Source: Hemileia vastatrix (taxonomy: Eukaryota > Basidiomycota > Pucciniomycetes > Pucciniales > Zaghouaniaceae). Taken from it: a stretch of DNA of 64,000 nt. Every line of letters starts with the position of its first letter. Within the stretch, counting starts at the first letter, position 1. The position numbers were made by a program, and so were the translations under genes. The stretch is taken from assembly GCA_030280995.1 (NCBI GenBank), contig JASXTE010000015.1, positions 25,476,501 to 25,540,500 on the forward strand. Direction: 5' to 3'. The notes under the pieces were generated by a model, which did not search any database, had not been told where the DNA came from, and was given only the letters and a program-made list of their open reading frames with translations. This document shows, piece after piece, positions 1 to 10,319 of this stretch.

Positions 1-18
1 ATCTTCATTTATAATAAC

Positions 19-1368
19 ATGCCTCGTCATCCTAGATCTTCTCAAAGGCAGCCATCACCCAGTTGTTCTTCAATTCCCACTACTTCCTCTTTCCCCCACT
101 CAGCTGAGAAATCAAAGACCGTTCAATTAAAAAAAGATGAACATCTCATTCTTATAAACTGGCTGAAAACCAAATCTAACTATGATTCTTGTTTTGGTAC
201 TGAGTATGCCACTAAAGTAGGACGGCCCCCTGCATCAAAAGTTAATTGCTATCTTCTAATGGCAAATGAATTACGCAATAAGACCAAGGGAAGGATTGAT
301 CTTTTGCCTAAACAGATGTCTGAACGCTTCAAGCATTACCGAGTAAAATACAAGAAGGCAAAGGCTCTTTCATCTTCCACTGGTTTTGGGATTATGGACA
401 ATGATATAACTAAGGGCATAAAATCCATTGACGATAAACTTGATTCTTTATGTCCTTACTTTAAAGAGATGAATGCAATTTTTGGAGAGCGAGCTGATGT
501 TAATCCTGTAAACATGTTGGATGAAGAAGATCCTATCTCCGAACATGATGTTGAAGCAAATCTTTTCCCATCCTCTTCCTCCACTCAAGCCTCCCCTCAA
601 TTGAATGAGACATATATAGATAGCTTTTCTGTAGATCCTATAGGTGATTTAACCCAACCAAATCTAACTCAGGTCTGTTTCTTTTTTCTTTTATCTTATC
701 AATTCTATTTTTTATTTACTTATCTTTTTCTTATTTCTTAAAAGGCTGATGAACAAACCCAGGATCCTCAATCAACTGAGTCTGAAGCTAGTGAAAATGA
801 TGAGGAGGAAAATGCTACGTTGAACAAAAAGAGAAGGGCTTCAACTAGTCTAAATTTCCTCTCCCAAAGAAGACGAAAAAGTGATACTTCATCACAAACA
901 CCTTTTTCTTCGATGGAACATTTTTTAGACAAACGTGATGCTGGTAAGTGATATCATACCTCTTATTACTTTACTCTGCTTTTCTTCTACTTTATGTTAA
1001 TTTTTATTCTCACTCTAGAACAAGTGAAAATTGCTAAAGAGACTCTAAGATTTGAAAAGAAGAAATACGAGCTCTCTTTATGGAGGGATGACAGAGTACA
1101 AGATTTGGAAGAGAGGAAGTATGAGCTCTCCTTACAGAAGGATGATCGGGTCCAAGATTTGGAGGAGAAGAAGTTTGAGTTAACTCTTAGTATTTAAAAA
1201 TCCAAAAAAGAGGAAAAAACACTTGAGAATCAAAACTTAATGGTACAGATGAAGTATAAGCATGATCTTCAAGAAAGTTCTAAAAAGAAAGATTTCTTGA
1301 TCGAATGCATTAAAGCAAAAAAATCAGTTGAAGAAATAGAACAATTAATGAAATTTTTTGTTGACTAG
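19..1368 (+). pseudogene. Transposon accessory protein, Myb/SANT-like N-terminus plus C-terminal coiled coil (three exons, one stop)
   Basis: Exons read 19-672, 745-943 and 1019-1368, joined by GT-AG introns (673-744 and 944-1018) that keep the frame. Residues ~35-160 have the spacing of tryptophan and aromatic residues seen in the Myb/SANT-like DNA-binding partner proteins of Harbinger elements (WLKTKSNYDSCFGT, then YRVKYKKAKALSSSTGFG). The middle is Ser/Glu-rich with a basic patch (NKKRR, QRRRK). The third exon is heptad-like, repeating YELSL..DDRVQDLEE twice. An in-frame TAA at 1195-1197 interrupts it, and the frame then stays open for 56 more codons to TAG at 1366-1368, so the stop looks like a CAA to TAA mutation. 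E2 carries a homologue at 49437-50190. The DNA-binding role is inferred from family and context. Confidence 0.65.
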
Positions 1369-1504
1369 TTTCTTTTATTTCTTTCACACTTCATGTGTTC
1401 ATATTTATTTGTACATAAATTTTACAATTATTTTCTGTATTTCTTGAAATATCGTATTTTAATGTTAAATATTCTTTTTTTAAATAAAATTTTCAAGTCT
1501 CCTT

Positions 1505-1925
1505 TGAAAATTTGACAATCCCCCACCCCTGGATTTTTTTGAAGTAAGGGGTGGGTATCACAAAAATTCTTTCATGTCATGAATCTTGAAAGTTTTATAT
1601 GAAAATTTGGCTTTACTACCCCCTGCATTTTACCGGTATCCCAAAAATTCTTACATGTCAAGAATTTCACAAGTCTTATAAGAAATTTTGGCACAACCCC
1701 CCATGGATTTTATTGAAGTAAGGGACGGGTATCACAAAAATATTTACAAGTCAAAAAAATTCTATATCTGTTTAAAAAAATTGGCAATACTCTCCCCTGC
1801 ATTTTATTGAAGCAAGGGGTGGGTATCACCAAAATTTTTCTAAGTCATCAATTTCACATGTCAGATTTGAAAATTTGGCAATACCCCCCCCCTGCATTTT
1901 ATTGAAGTAAGGGGTGGAAGTCATC
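1505..1925. repeat. Degenerate ~90-bp tandem repeats in E1
   Basis: About five diverged units share the core CTGCATTTTATTGAAGTAAG followed by GGGTGGGTATCAC and a TTCACAAGTC-like stretch. The same repeat is present as near-identical 93-bp units in E2 (50339-50711) and in inverted, decayed form in E3 (44550-44720). In each case it lies just beyond the 3' end of the coiled-coil gene. Confidence 0.85.
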
Positions 1926-1990
1926 TAAATTTAATATAATTACATAAATTATTAAATAAATATCTAATATATATCAATTTCCCTAGTTTA

Positions 1991-2148
1991 AAGTAATGAC
2001 AATCCCTCAAGCCAAAATGCAGACCAAGTCGAGAAACAAAAGTTTGGGACTTTCCACAGGTATAGGCAAGAGGAACCCCATGAAACAAATAAATGTTATC
2101 ATGATTACCTGTTATACAACACAAGGTCGATGGCTCATCACATTACTT
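1991..2148. other. Conserved 158-nt non-coding block, copy in E1
   Basis: The block opens with AAGTAATG and closes with CATTACTT, a perfect 8-bp terminal stem. The homologous block in E2 (50772-50929) is also 158 nt and about 90% identical by eye. A decayed copy in E3 (44350-44498, inverted) keeps a paired end through a base-pair change. Inside is a second conserved pairing, CATGA with TCATG, around an AT-rich loop. It sits between the convergent coiled-coil and TET-like genes. The minus strand is open for 67 codons here, but E2 breaks that frame, so I treat it as non-coding. Function is unknown. Confidence 0.65.
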
Positions 2149-2217
2149 GAGAAAATTGATATATAAAAAATATTTATTAAAAATTTATGAAAAAATATAA
2201 AATTTTCGATGACAACT

Positions 2218-2835
2218 CTAATCCCCATACTTTTTGGATCTAGATAAAGTTTTTTTAAATCGAATAACTTTACCATCTTTCTTTACCTTATTGATTCTTT
2301 GTATCAACTTATTACTGATTTGAAATGAGCAACCGAAATGAGTGAAATCTTGACAGGATTCCAAACCAGGAGGAGCTTTGGTCGTTTGATGATTATCCTT
2401 AAAAGAATTCCAAATAGTTTCAATGATACCATTTCCCAAACCAAAATCAATGATGCACCGGTGGTCTGGAAAATATAAACCATGTCCTTTGATTTTAGCT
2501 GGAGATGGTATTGGGTGGCCAGTTATCGGATTGATATATGAGAATATTCCAAAAGTAAGAAAATTGGCATCATTCCTATTGATATGAATCCTATTGTGGA
2601 ATCCAGAATGAGTGATAATAACATTAGAAAATAAAAGATATTCGTGGCTGATATCTTCCCATTCGGAGTCACACCAATTCAGTATTCCAACTTTGGTTGC
2701 AAGTTCATGATTTTCTTCAAATGCTTTATTACAGAGCTTGTTGAGTCGAAAAGCAAGAAAAGAGTCAAAGGAAGGTAGAATGTCCCATAAGCGAAAATCT
2801 TCATCTTTTTGAGATTTAGTGATATTCTTGACCAA
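2218..2835 (-). CDS. TET/JBP-like 2OG-Fe(II) oxygenase domain protein (5' part uncertain)
   Basis: The frame is open for 205 codons. Order of visible motifs: the proximal metal-site region (NRIHINRNDANFLTFGIF), a PITGHPIPSP hairpin, a GHGLYFPDHRCIIDFGLGNG core strand, the distal histidine region (WNSFKDNHQTT), and a final HFGCSFQISNKL strand. This is the double-stranded beta-helix layout of fungal Tet-like oxygenases, enzymes thought to oxidise methylpyrimidines in DNA. The canonical HxD appears as HIN. The track start is a non-ATG codon, so the true N-terminus is probably spliced from upstream exons; the minus strand has GTAAGT donors at 3443 and 3809. It lies inside E1 between the conserved block and the transposase. 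Family assignment is from motif recognition and was not searched. Confidence 0.7.
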   Translation of the reverse strand: MVKNITKSQKDEDFRLWDILPSFDSFLAFRLNKLCNKAFEENHELATKVGILNWCDSEWEDISHEYLLFSNVIITHSGFHNRIHINRNDANFLTFGIFSYINPITGHPIPSPAKIKGHGLYFPDHRCIIDFGLGNGIIETIWNSFKDNHQTTKAPPGLESCQDFTHFGCSFQISNKLIQRINKVKKDGKVIRFKKTLSRSKKYGD

Positions 2836-2954
2836 CGAATATATGCCTATATGATTGAAATGCCTAGATAATAATCATATAAGAGTTTCAGAATCCTTAT
2901 CCTCTAAATATGCAATATAAAAATGTGAAATAAGACAAGTGAAATTTGGAAAAA

Positions 2955-3270
2955 AGGCTCAACTTCAAAGGTCAAAATCTCAGCAACCACTGAACCTAAT
3001 TCAAACCTGTTTGTGGGAAATGAAAGATATGCTTTAGTAGAATCTTCAGTTAAAGGACATGTGATTTAAATAAACCTAACCCTAATTTGTTACATAAAAA
3101 AATGAAATAAAAATTTAAATTGGGAAAAAAAAGGCTCAACTTTAACGGTCAATATCTCAGCAACCACTGAATCAAATTCAAATCTGTTTGCAGGAAATGA
3201 AAGGTAGCCTTCAGGAGAATCTTCAGTAAAAAGAACATTAGATTTGAATAAACCTAACCCTAATTCCGAG
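2955..3270. repeat. Two-copy tandem duplication upstream of the TET-like ORF
   Basis: Copies at about 2955-3090 and 3128-3268 share AGGCTCAACTT, CTCAGCAACCACTGAA, GAATCTTCAGT and AATAAACCTAACCCTAAT. They are diverged, so the duplication is old. It may be intronic or leader sequence of the oxygenase gene. Confidence 0.7.
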
Positions 3271-3439
3271 TCTGATTTTCAAAATTTTACAAAAACTTGA
3301 AAAGTGGTAATGAAGATGAGATCAAAAGGAGTTTTATAAGTTCACTGTTATCCAGATAAGAGTCATACATATATTTAAGTATGAAGTTTTCATAAAAGGA
3401 ATGAGATATCATATAGGCATGAAAAAAAGGAGATGAAAC

Positions 3440-3930
3440 TTACCTTGATTGAAAAGTAGGAAAAATAGAGTGAGAAAGATTGATGTTGGAATTGTGGGGA
3501 AATCGAATATGGAGTAAGTGAAATGCATAAAGAATGTGCAATGTATGTGTTTCAATGAAATGGAGCCAAAAAAAGTGAAATAAGGGAAAGGGGGGATAAT
3601 GACAATGCCAAGGAGGGATGAAGAGTAGGGTGATGGAGCTAAAAAATAAAGTAAAGAGGGAGAGAAAAAAAAGGTTAATTATACCATTGAAATCCAAAAT
3701 AACCACTTACAAAAAAAATTTAGATAAAAAAAATAAAATAAACAGAAAACAACAAAAAAAATTATAATTAGTAATCAAAAAATCAAAAAAAAAGAATAAA
3801 ATGACTTACTTGGAGAGATGAGATGACAAAATGAATGAAACCAAATTGTTTGAGGAATGTTGGAGGAGAATAGGAAAAGGATATGAGGGATGAATGAAAA
3901 AAAAATCACTGACAAAATATGCAATTTCAG
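3440..3930 (-). other. Possible leader exons of the TET-like gene
   Basis: On the minus strand two strong donors (AAG/GTAAGT with exon end at 3444, and CAA/GTAAGT with exon end at 3810) and a pyrimidine-rich TTTTTTAG acceptor near 3640 suggest one or two small exons without a convincing long frame. The CTCATCTCTCC/GTAAGTCATTTTATT segment near 3800 recurs in every 123-bp unit of E2 (51157-51771), and a similar CAAAGTAAGTCA lies in E3 near 43213. I read this as a spliced 5' leader of the oxygenase gene. No transcript evidence is available. Confidence 0.35.
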
Positions 3931-4108
3931 AAAATATGCGATTTCATGTTGAGCTGGTGAAAGAAAACCAATGAGCCATCCAAAAAAAAGATATTCACCA
4001 TAAATTCAAAAAAAAAAAATGAATATGCAACAAACCAAAATACAAAACCAAGTGATTAAAGTACACAAAGAGGACATTTGGAAAGTATGAAAACATAAAA
4101 ATTAAAAA

Positions 4109-5369
4109 TTAAAAGGGTGAAGAGAAATGTTGGAGAGTAATTGGCATTATAATGGGGCGTATGCCGGTTGATTGAATGATTTGTGAATCAAGGGAGGGGA
4201 GTGCCAGTGGTGGTTCAGGATCCTCTTCTTCATAAAGATCATTCCACTCATCCTTTAAATCAGCTAGAATATTGTGGAGTATTACACAAGTCAAGATCCA
4301 ATGATTTGCAGTTTTGATCTTCAATTTTTCTTAAAATTGGATTCTGAGCTCCCAAAGACTAGAAAATCGTCCCTTTAAAATACCTATAGCATGTTCAATT
4401 TGTACTCTTGATTGTGAAAGGTGATAATTAAATTTAGTTTTGGGGTACATTTTCTGAATTTGCACCACGGAAAGCAGGTATAATGTACTTTCCACTTGCA
4501 TATGCTGAGTCTGCAAGGAGGTACTGAGATTCATCAAAGTATGAGTCAGGGGATTGAGAAATCCTCATTCTTTGGAAGACGGAAGAGTCATTACATGATC
4601 CAGGGCAGCCACTGTGAAAAGCAATAAATTTTTTATTGACATCGCATACAAGTTGAACAGCAATAGAGTATCTAGAAAGAAGATAAAAAGTTAGATTGTG
4701 AAAGATGAGAACTTGGAGGAGATTTTGAAGAAACCTTTTTTTGCGATCAAAATAATGGTTGCCATCATGAGCAGGCTTTTGACTCAAAGGGATGGTTGTG
4801 CCATCAACAAAACCTATACAGCCAGGGAAACCTTCAGCTTGCATTACTTGAGAGGATTCAAGTCGCTGTTCTGGAGTTGGCCAAGCAAGAGTTTGAGACT
4901 TGAGGGAAAGGATAGCAATCATACAGCGCTTGGTGTATAATATCACGGTACCATATCCTATGTTAAAGAGATTATCCAAACGTCTTACGGCAGCACCATT
5001 TCCATTTGAGCCAAAGCGACATAGAGCAACAGCAAGTTGGATGGCAGGATTACGCTGTTTGTTATGAGAATTGTTATGGAAGATAGGATGATCGGAGATG
5101 AGTTGATAAAGTTTGAAGAAAGAATCGGGAGAAGTTCTAAAAAGTTGTGTGAAGTTTAAATGAGGAATGTTGAGAATGGAGGCCAGATCATATCGGGGAT
5201 CATGATAAAGATTTGGCCCCCTGGTGATGATGTAACGCTTTTTGGAAAGAAAACACATATAAGCTAAATCATCTTCCTAATCAGAGTCAGATTTATAGTA
5301 AAGAACTAAAAGAAAAGTGATAGCATTCATTGTTGAGTGAAGTAGCTTCCTAGTAGAGAGGTGTTTCAT
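4109..5369 (-). pseudogene. PIF/Harbinger DDE transposase (interrupted)
   Basis: Catalytic landmarks are present in order: CIGFVDGTTIPL (first Asp), GSCNDSSVFQ (second Asp), LLADSAYASGKY, and SRVQIEHAIGILKGRF (Glu region). The C-terminus holds NHWILTCVILHNIL and an acidic LYEEEDPEP stretch. A 63-nt intron (4672-4734) restores DRKK-RYSIAV. Three defects are seen: TAG near codon 31 after KSDSD, a one-base frameshift near 4441 that separates VPQN from KFNYHLSQ, and TAA at 4331-4333. The ATG at 5367-5369 is chosen because the frame continues into the E2 homologue's N-terminus. This copy should not be active. E2 and E3 retain only parts of the same protein. Confidence 0.85.
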
Positions 5370-5631
5370 TGTTGCTGGTGGAAGGGTTATGTGATGAGGG
5401 AAGTGGGAATTCACCGCCAAATGTGCAGTTGGGGTGTGTAGATAGAAAAAAAACTTAAGTTTTCACCACCAAAATTAAGTAGCATAGAGTGAGGAAATAC
5501 TTAAGGATGGCATCAGCAATTATAAGTCATGTGACTTTCTTAAAAATCCATCATGGATGAGATGAGTTTGGGATCAGGAATTAGGAATGGAAATTGGGGT
5601 ATAAGAGGCGAGATAATGCATTATCGTGGAT

Positions 5632-5667
5632 TTCTTATCCACTAGCCCTGGGGCTAGTGGATAAGAA
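5632..5667. repeat. Subterminal perfect hairpin of E1
   Basis: Two 17-base arms (TTCTTATCCACTAGCCC and its complement) enclose TG, and the structure lies 81 bp inside the element end. E2 has an unrelated perfect hairpin at 52606-52633 and E3 one at 42240-42272, each at a comparable distance from the terminus. Confidence 0.9.
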
Positions 5668-5717
5668 TCTTCCGCAATTAATAATGTCTGATCCCGGGAA
5701 AAAAAATTCCTGATCCC

Positions 5718-5753
5718 TAATTGCGGATCCCTGAACATTGATACCCCCTATTA
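5718..5753. repeat. Right terminal inverted repeat of E1 and TATTA target duplication
   Basis: Read inward, the end is GGGGGTATCA..ATCCGCAATTA, related to E2's GGGGGTGTCA..ATCCGCACTTA. TATTA follows at 5749-5753. A second CCGCAATTA/TAATTGCGG pairing occurs just inside the end. Confidence 0.75.
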
Positions 5754-6618
5754 TGTATATTTAGGTCTATAAGTGGGTTTTAGCATCTTAATAGCCTATA
5801 AAATTTGTTTTTCTGCTTATTTTAGGTCATATGGCTTTAATCAGTGGATTCATAATGCCTACAGAAGTATATACACCTATTTCAGGCGCATATACTCAGT
5901 TTGGACAACTTAATATGCTTCCTTGGATGGATGTTCATGGATTTATGGGTTGGAAGGTCATTTCTGGGTTAATATGGATGCTTTAAGATGTTATTGGGGG
6001 CTTGGACATTTAATTTGTTTCCTTTATATGCTTTGGGTTTCATTTTATTCCTTTTGGATGAGTTATTTTGCCTGTTTCTTTATGGTATCCGCTTTTATCT
6101 GGATTTTCTATTTATGGTATAGGTCTGTTTTATCTTTAATTGTGATGGAGGGTCCTTACTGGAGATCTTGGTGTTGAATCTGCTTGAATTAGACGCCATG
6201 GGGAGGTGATGGGCCCTCACAGTGCTGTAATTTCCAGGGATAGCAGTGACATCATCTGGATTGAAGGTCTGTGCACTCCAGGGGATTTTGGTATAAGTAA
6301 GGAGGGATTTGACGGGTTATTTATCATCACTTACTTACTACAAATCAATTAGGCACTATTAAAAAGTTATTATCATTTAGAAATATATTATAAAGCCTTT
6401 ATAACTTGATAATATCATTATATAAACTATAACTATATTCTATTTATCTATTTTCCACCACTAGCACGCATTTAAATCCAAGTATTGCGAGTTTTGTTTG
6501 AGTATAAGTATTTTATTAGTCTTCCCCAGAGGTTTAACTACTAAATCATTTATCAATAAGTAGTAGGACTATTAATATTAACTATTAAAATCATACTTAT
6601 ATACTAGATACACTGACA
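5749..6618 (+). mobile_element. LTR family X, copy 1 (right part; E1 inserted into it)
   Basis: Homologous throughout to the complete 1177-bp solo LTRs at 39719-40895 and 26522-27698 (inverted). It ends ATACACTGACA at 6618. The left part lies beyond E1, outside the window. A GTG-initiated 134-codon frame seen in the other two copies is interrupted here by one TAA near 5912, then continues to 6177. Confidence 0.85.
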
Positions 6619-7255
6619 TTTACCTTGACCACTGACCATTAATCAGTGTCTGTCCTGGTATTTTTCCCTGCTGAAATGGTCCAATCCTTTAATCACATCA
6701 ATATTAATATTAACCTAATTTCAGCCTACTAGAGAATCTAGTAATTATACATAATTTTTGACCATCTTTTTTTTGTATCTACTTATTTGATCATCTTCAT
6801 ATTTCTTATACTAAATACATCTACATCTTCAAAAGATTCTATTATATTTTCAAGTTTTATGTTACTGTGCTTGTGTTACTATGTCATTCTAATTGGCTTC
6901 ACTATCATCTACATATCTTTACTTCAGTCTCAATACATCAATATACATAGTTAACACATACCTTTTACACCAGATTATCCCCTTTCAGTAAACTTCACTA
7001 TCTATTTCTATACCGCTTTTCTTTATTTAGTGGAACCTTCTTATTCAATTTTTTTACAATGCTGTCACATAGATCCTTATCTATGCATCACTATATAACC
7101 TTTTTTTCATTACATTATTTACTCTCATTTTGTTCCTTCAACCCACAGCCATCGTTTTACTCCACCTTTTCACAATACTTTTCCAAAGTTTCAGAATCTA
7201 CATTTTATATAATCAGTATTTTCATCTTTTAATACAATCCTTAATATTATTTTTA
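6619..7255. other. AT-rich interval, no gene recognised
   Basis: Nothing here was recognised as coding, structural RNA or a known repeat on either strand. It is the left flank of the broken TET-like gene. Confidence 0.5.
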
Positions 7256-8500
7256 TTAAATATTTTTCTTACCTTCTTTTTCATCTTTATTCTTCTTAAG
7301 AGATTTTTTAACACATTTTTGATAAGTTAAGAGTTTTTCATGATCCTTATCCGCCAGATCTTCTTTATGTAGTGTCATTTCAATTTTTTCTTTTAATAAT
7401 TTTAGTTTTGTTGTTTTGTCTTTTGTTGAAATGTAATTTGGAATGTCTATTTCTAGAAGAGAAAAAATTTCAAGTCCTTTGAATAGCTTCTTGGAAACTT
7501 GAATTGATGATCCAAGACATGTGAACCCTTCTTCCTCTTTACATTTTGACATGTAATGCACTGCCTGATTTGCTGGCCAAAGTATCAACCATATTCCATC
7601 ACATTTGTTGAAGTTTTTTTTGTCTCCAAATCTGGGAAAATAAACTCTCCTCCTTCTTACCATGGTTTATTCTTATTGTATGGGTGCTCATCAAGTTCAT
7701 TTTTATAAGTATTATTGGGGCACCAAATCCCAAATGCATATTGACTTCCATCCCTATTGCAGTGTGGAGTGTTACTGTATCTGTTACCATTAATCCCCAA
7801 GGTACATGTTTGATATCCAAAAAAAGAGTCTTTTTCCTCTTCCCAACCTGGTATATTTAACTCCTTTTCCAATACCTGTTTGTCCTCATATAACTTCTTG
7901 GACAACAATTAAAGAAAAATCAATAAAAAATTGATAATTATTTTCTTTACAGATCTTTCTCAGCTTTAGTAATGTTTTTATTCACATATTCCCCTAATAC
8001 AGTCTATTAATGTTTTACTCATTGAAAAACATAAAAAAATACTTACTTAGATCAAAATTAATCAAGAAGCCTATCAATATTCCATCAAAAAACATTACTC
8101 CACTTTCTTGTGGTCCACTACATGAGATTACATGCTCCAAAAGCTGAATATCTCTCACGGCCTGTCTCATATTGTCAAGCTTATTGAGATTTTCTAACTG
8201 CTCCAATGAAATTGATGATTCAATGATTGGTAGTGCTCCTCTTTTTTTGGGAATGATGAATTATGTTCCCTCATTCAGCTGCTTGAAATCTTGTTGGTTC
8301 ATTGCTCCATATTGTGTCTTGTATCAATTTTACTTTCAATTGTCTACCATACATCAGATTGCCATCTATTGTGCTTATCCCCTACTATTCTGCCTCCTAA
8401 ATTGCCATAATATTTCTTTTTCCATTTTGATTTTGATTTTTTTCTTCCCTGAAATTCTCCCTTGATGTTTTCCTTTACCATCCTTTCTCAACAAGTCTAC
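7256..8500 (-). pseudogene. TET/JBP-like 2OG-Fe(II) oxygenase, second copy (frame-broken)
   Basis: Fragments lie in order on the minus strand. A basic segment with WKKKYYGN is near 8390. FIIPKKRGALPIIESS to VISCSGPQESGVMFFDG is at 8240-8045 and is followed by a GTAAGT donor. The proximal metal region (NTPHCNRDGSQYAFGIW) and NKNKPW come next. After a stop and frameshift near 7655 the sequence continues as VYFPRFG, CDGIWLILWPANQAVHYM, then GFTCLGSSIQVSKKL. This matches the fungal Tet-like layout more closely than the E1 copy does. The HxD motif reads HCN and the distal histidine is in VHYM. A TAA after EGT and at least one frameshift make it non-functional. The tail is a Lys-rich extension. Confidence 0.65.
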
Positions 8501-8615
8501 TTCTGAACCACAAATTGGTTACTCTCCTAAAACTTGGATTCAGATATAAATTCATGGTCAGTATATGAAACTTCTCAATCAGTTTATCACATTAATTAAA
8601 TGTTTGAGTTTAAAG

Positions 8616-8694
8616 AAAATGATTCAGAGTCTGAGAAGGACAATATTGCTCTAATAACATGCTTGCTGGATTAAACCTCAATCATTTTTTTTCA
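8616..8694. other. Recurring hairpin motif, copy A
   Basis: It contains GCTCTAATAACATGCTTGCT flanked by AATGATT and AATCATT arms. This is a diverged copy of the motif that is best preserved at 18527-18602, 18767-18841 and 51010-51084. Confidence 0.55.
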
Positions 8695-8875
8695 TACTAT
8701 TCCATAACTAGACAATTTTTTGTTGTAAAATGAAGATAATTTGACATACCTTAATTTTTTTTTAATCCAAATATTTTCAACTCCTATTTGGTAACCAAAA
8801 AAAAAAACAAGAACCATACATTAATTAAAACTCAAATGAAATTATATACTTTTAAGTTTAAATTAAATGAACAAG

Positions 8876-8943
8876 TGACTAAGAGGGGATATAGCTCTCT
8901 AACAACATGCTTGCTGTTATTTGAGCATTATATCCCCTAATAT
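8876..8943. other. Recurring hairpin motif, copy B
   Basis: It contains ACTAAGAGGGG and CTCTAACAACATGCTTGCTG, the conserved core. Here the closing stem is different: GGGGATATA pairs with TATATCCCC further right. Confidence 0.5.
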
Positions 8944-8949
8944 TTACTA

Positions 8950-9132
8950 TTCCCACAACTTGAAGAGAAAATTTACAAAATAAAATCCACATACTTTCTT
9001 TAATTGCCCATTTTTGTTTACAGAAAATAATCTGTCATACAAAAAAATATTTAAAAAAAAGGTATTAGTACCAAAAATTACTACATCTAATAAATCTCTT
9101 GCCTAAGTATTTTGTGATTGAATGACTATAAG
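8950..9132. other. Host DNA flanking element A
   Basis: No gene is seen. It ends with ATAAG (9128-9132), which is repeated at 18296-18300 as the target duplication of element A. Confidence 0.8.
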
Positions 9133-10267
9133 TGTCGGTCAGTCGTCTAGAAGAGGTAAGAAAAATAGGAGAAAAAGGAGGAGAGAAGGAGGAGGACAAG
9201 GGAAGATAAAGAAATAAATCAAAAATATATATTTAATTTATTTGAGAGGGAAACAACGGTGAGCAATTTTGAGAGGTAACAAAAACTTAGATTTTATTAA
9301 CAATAATATTATTAAATGTAAGGGTTCTGCGCGGCAAACACTTTTAATTACTATCAGACTTAAAGCAACCTTTAATTTGTTGTATAGAATTTTAATTAGG
9401 TTTGTATTACTAATAAAAAAATATAAACGTAATAAAATGGTTATTTAATTTGTTGAGTGTGTAATAAGTGATGAGGCTACAGGGGATTATCCAAGGCCCT
9501 TTTATAGGCAATGGGTCCTCTGCAGCGCTACTATATTTGTAAATACAATTATTAGAATGGAATAAAACAATTATATCAAAAGAGTAAATGAAACATAACA
9601 ATATAGAGAAAATCATGAAAAAATTAATTAAAACCCAATTAAGAAACCAATTTTCCCGTCATTAATTCCCAAATCAGTAAGTGAAAATAGTGAATAACTA
9701 AACAAGATTGGAACATAGGAACTATGAGAAAAATAATTCCAAACAGATGGTACAATCTGATTAAAGGATATTTTAAGTGAAACAAAAAATACTTTGACGC
9801 AACAAATCATGTAATTAATCTCAATTTAGTATAAATTAATTTATTTGTTTTTTCTAACACAATTAAGGGTCAAAAGAAGCGTCATTAGTTATTGTTTAGT
9901 ATCATATGAGAGGTATTATTTAATATATAAATTTAAGTAATTAATTAAAATATATTATAAGTCAATTTTACACTTATAATTATAATATATGTTTATTCAA
10001 TTAATTAAATATAAATTTATAATTATTAAATACATAAAAATGCACCATTATTTGTAGAATATGTTATATTATGTTCAATTTAACTGTATATAAAAATATA
10101 TATAACCAATAAATTTAATGTAACACTTGTATATAATAAAATACTTATATAATTTCATTATGCAATAAAATATTAAGTTATATTCATTAAATACAATTCT
10201 TACCCACTTTTTAAGGTTTTATAAGTTATATATCATTTACTGGACTCCTGGAATAGCCTGGCTGACA
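9133..10267 (-). repeat. 3' LTR of element A
   Basis: In element orientation it begins TGTCAGCCAGGCTATTCC and ends CGACTGACCGACA. It is the same length as the 5' LTR. Short hydrophobic frames on its minus strand are by-products of the repeat. Confidence 0.95.
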
Positions 10268-10319
10268 CTCCCTCACTCTATAAAAAACAATAAAAAAAAT
10301 GCTAAGATTTTTTCTTTTT

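Larger units (their letters stand above)
1..5748. mobile_element. PIF/Harbinger-like DNA transposon E1 (left end outside window)
   Basis: The right terminus is visible: the last bases are CCCCC at 5744-5748. Read inward from there the end is GGGGGTATCAATGTTCAGGG, which matches the ends of E2 (49111-52687) in its first bases and in a CCGCA-containing core. The element carries a Myb-like/coiled-coil gene (+), tandem ~90-bp repeats, a conserved non-coding block, a TET/JBP-like oxygenase gene (-) and a DDE transposase (-). E2 and E3 share this order apart from the oxygenase. TATTA at 5749-5753 is the probable target duplication, and the flank is an LTR known uninterrupted at 39719-40895. The left terminus lies upstream of the window. 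Confidence 0.8.

Noticed and set aside
1921..2124. 67-codon Cys/His-containing protein on the minus strand of the conserved block
   Set aside because: The E2 copy has a stop in the middle and the E3 copy does not keep the frame, so the conservation is better explained at nucleotide level.
9410..9810. Short hydrophobic proteins repeated at 9410-9810, 17438-17838 and 34117-34548
   Set aside because: They lie within LTR copies on a strand without coding support and only reflect LTR homology.
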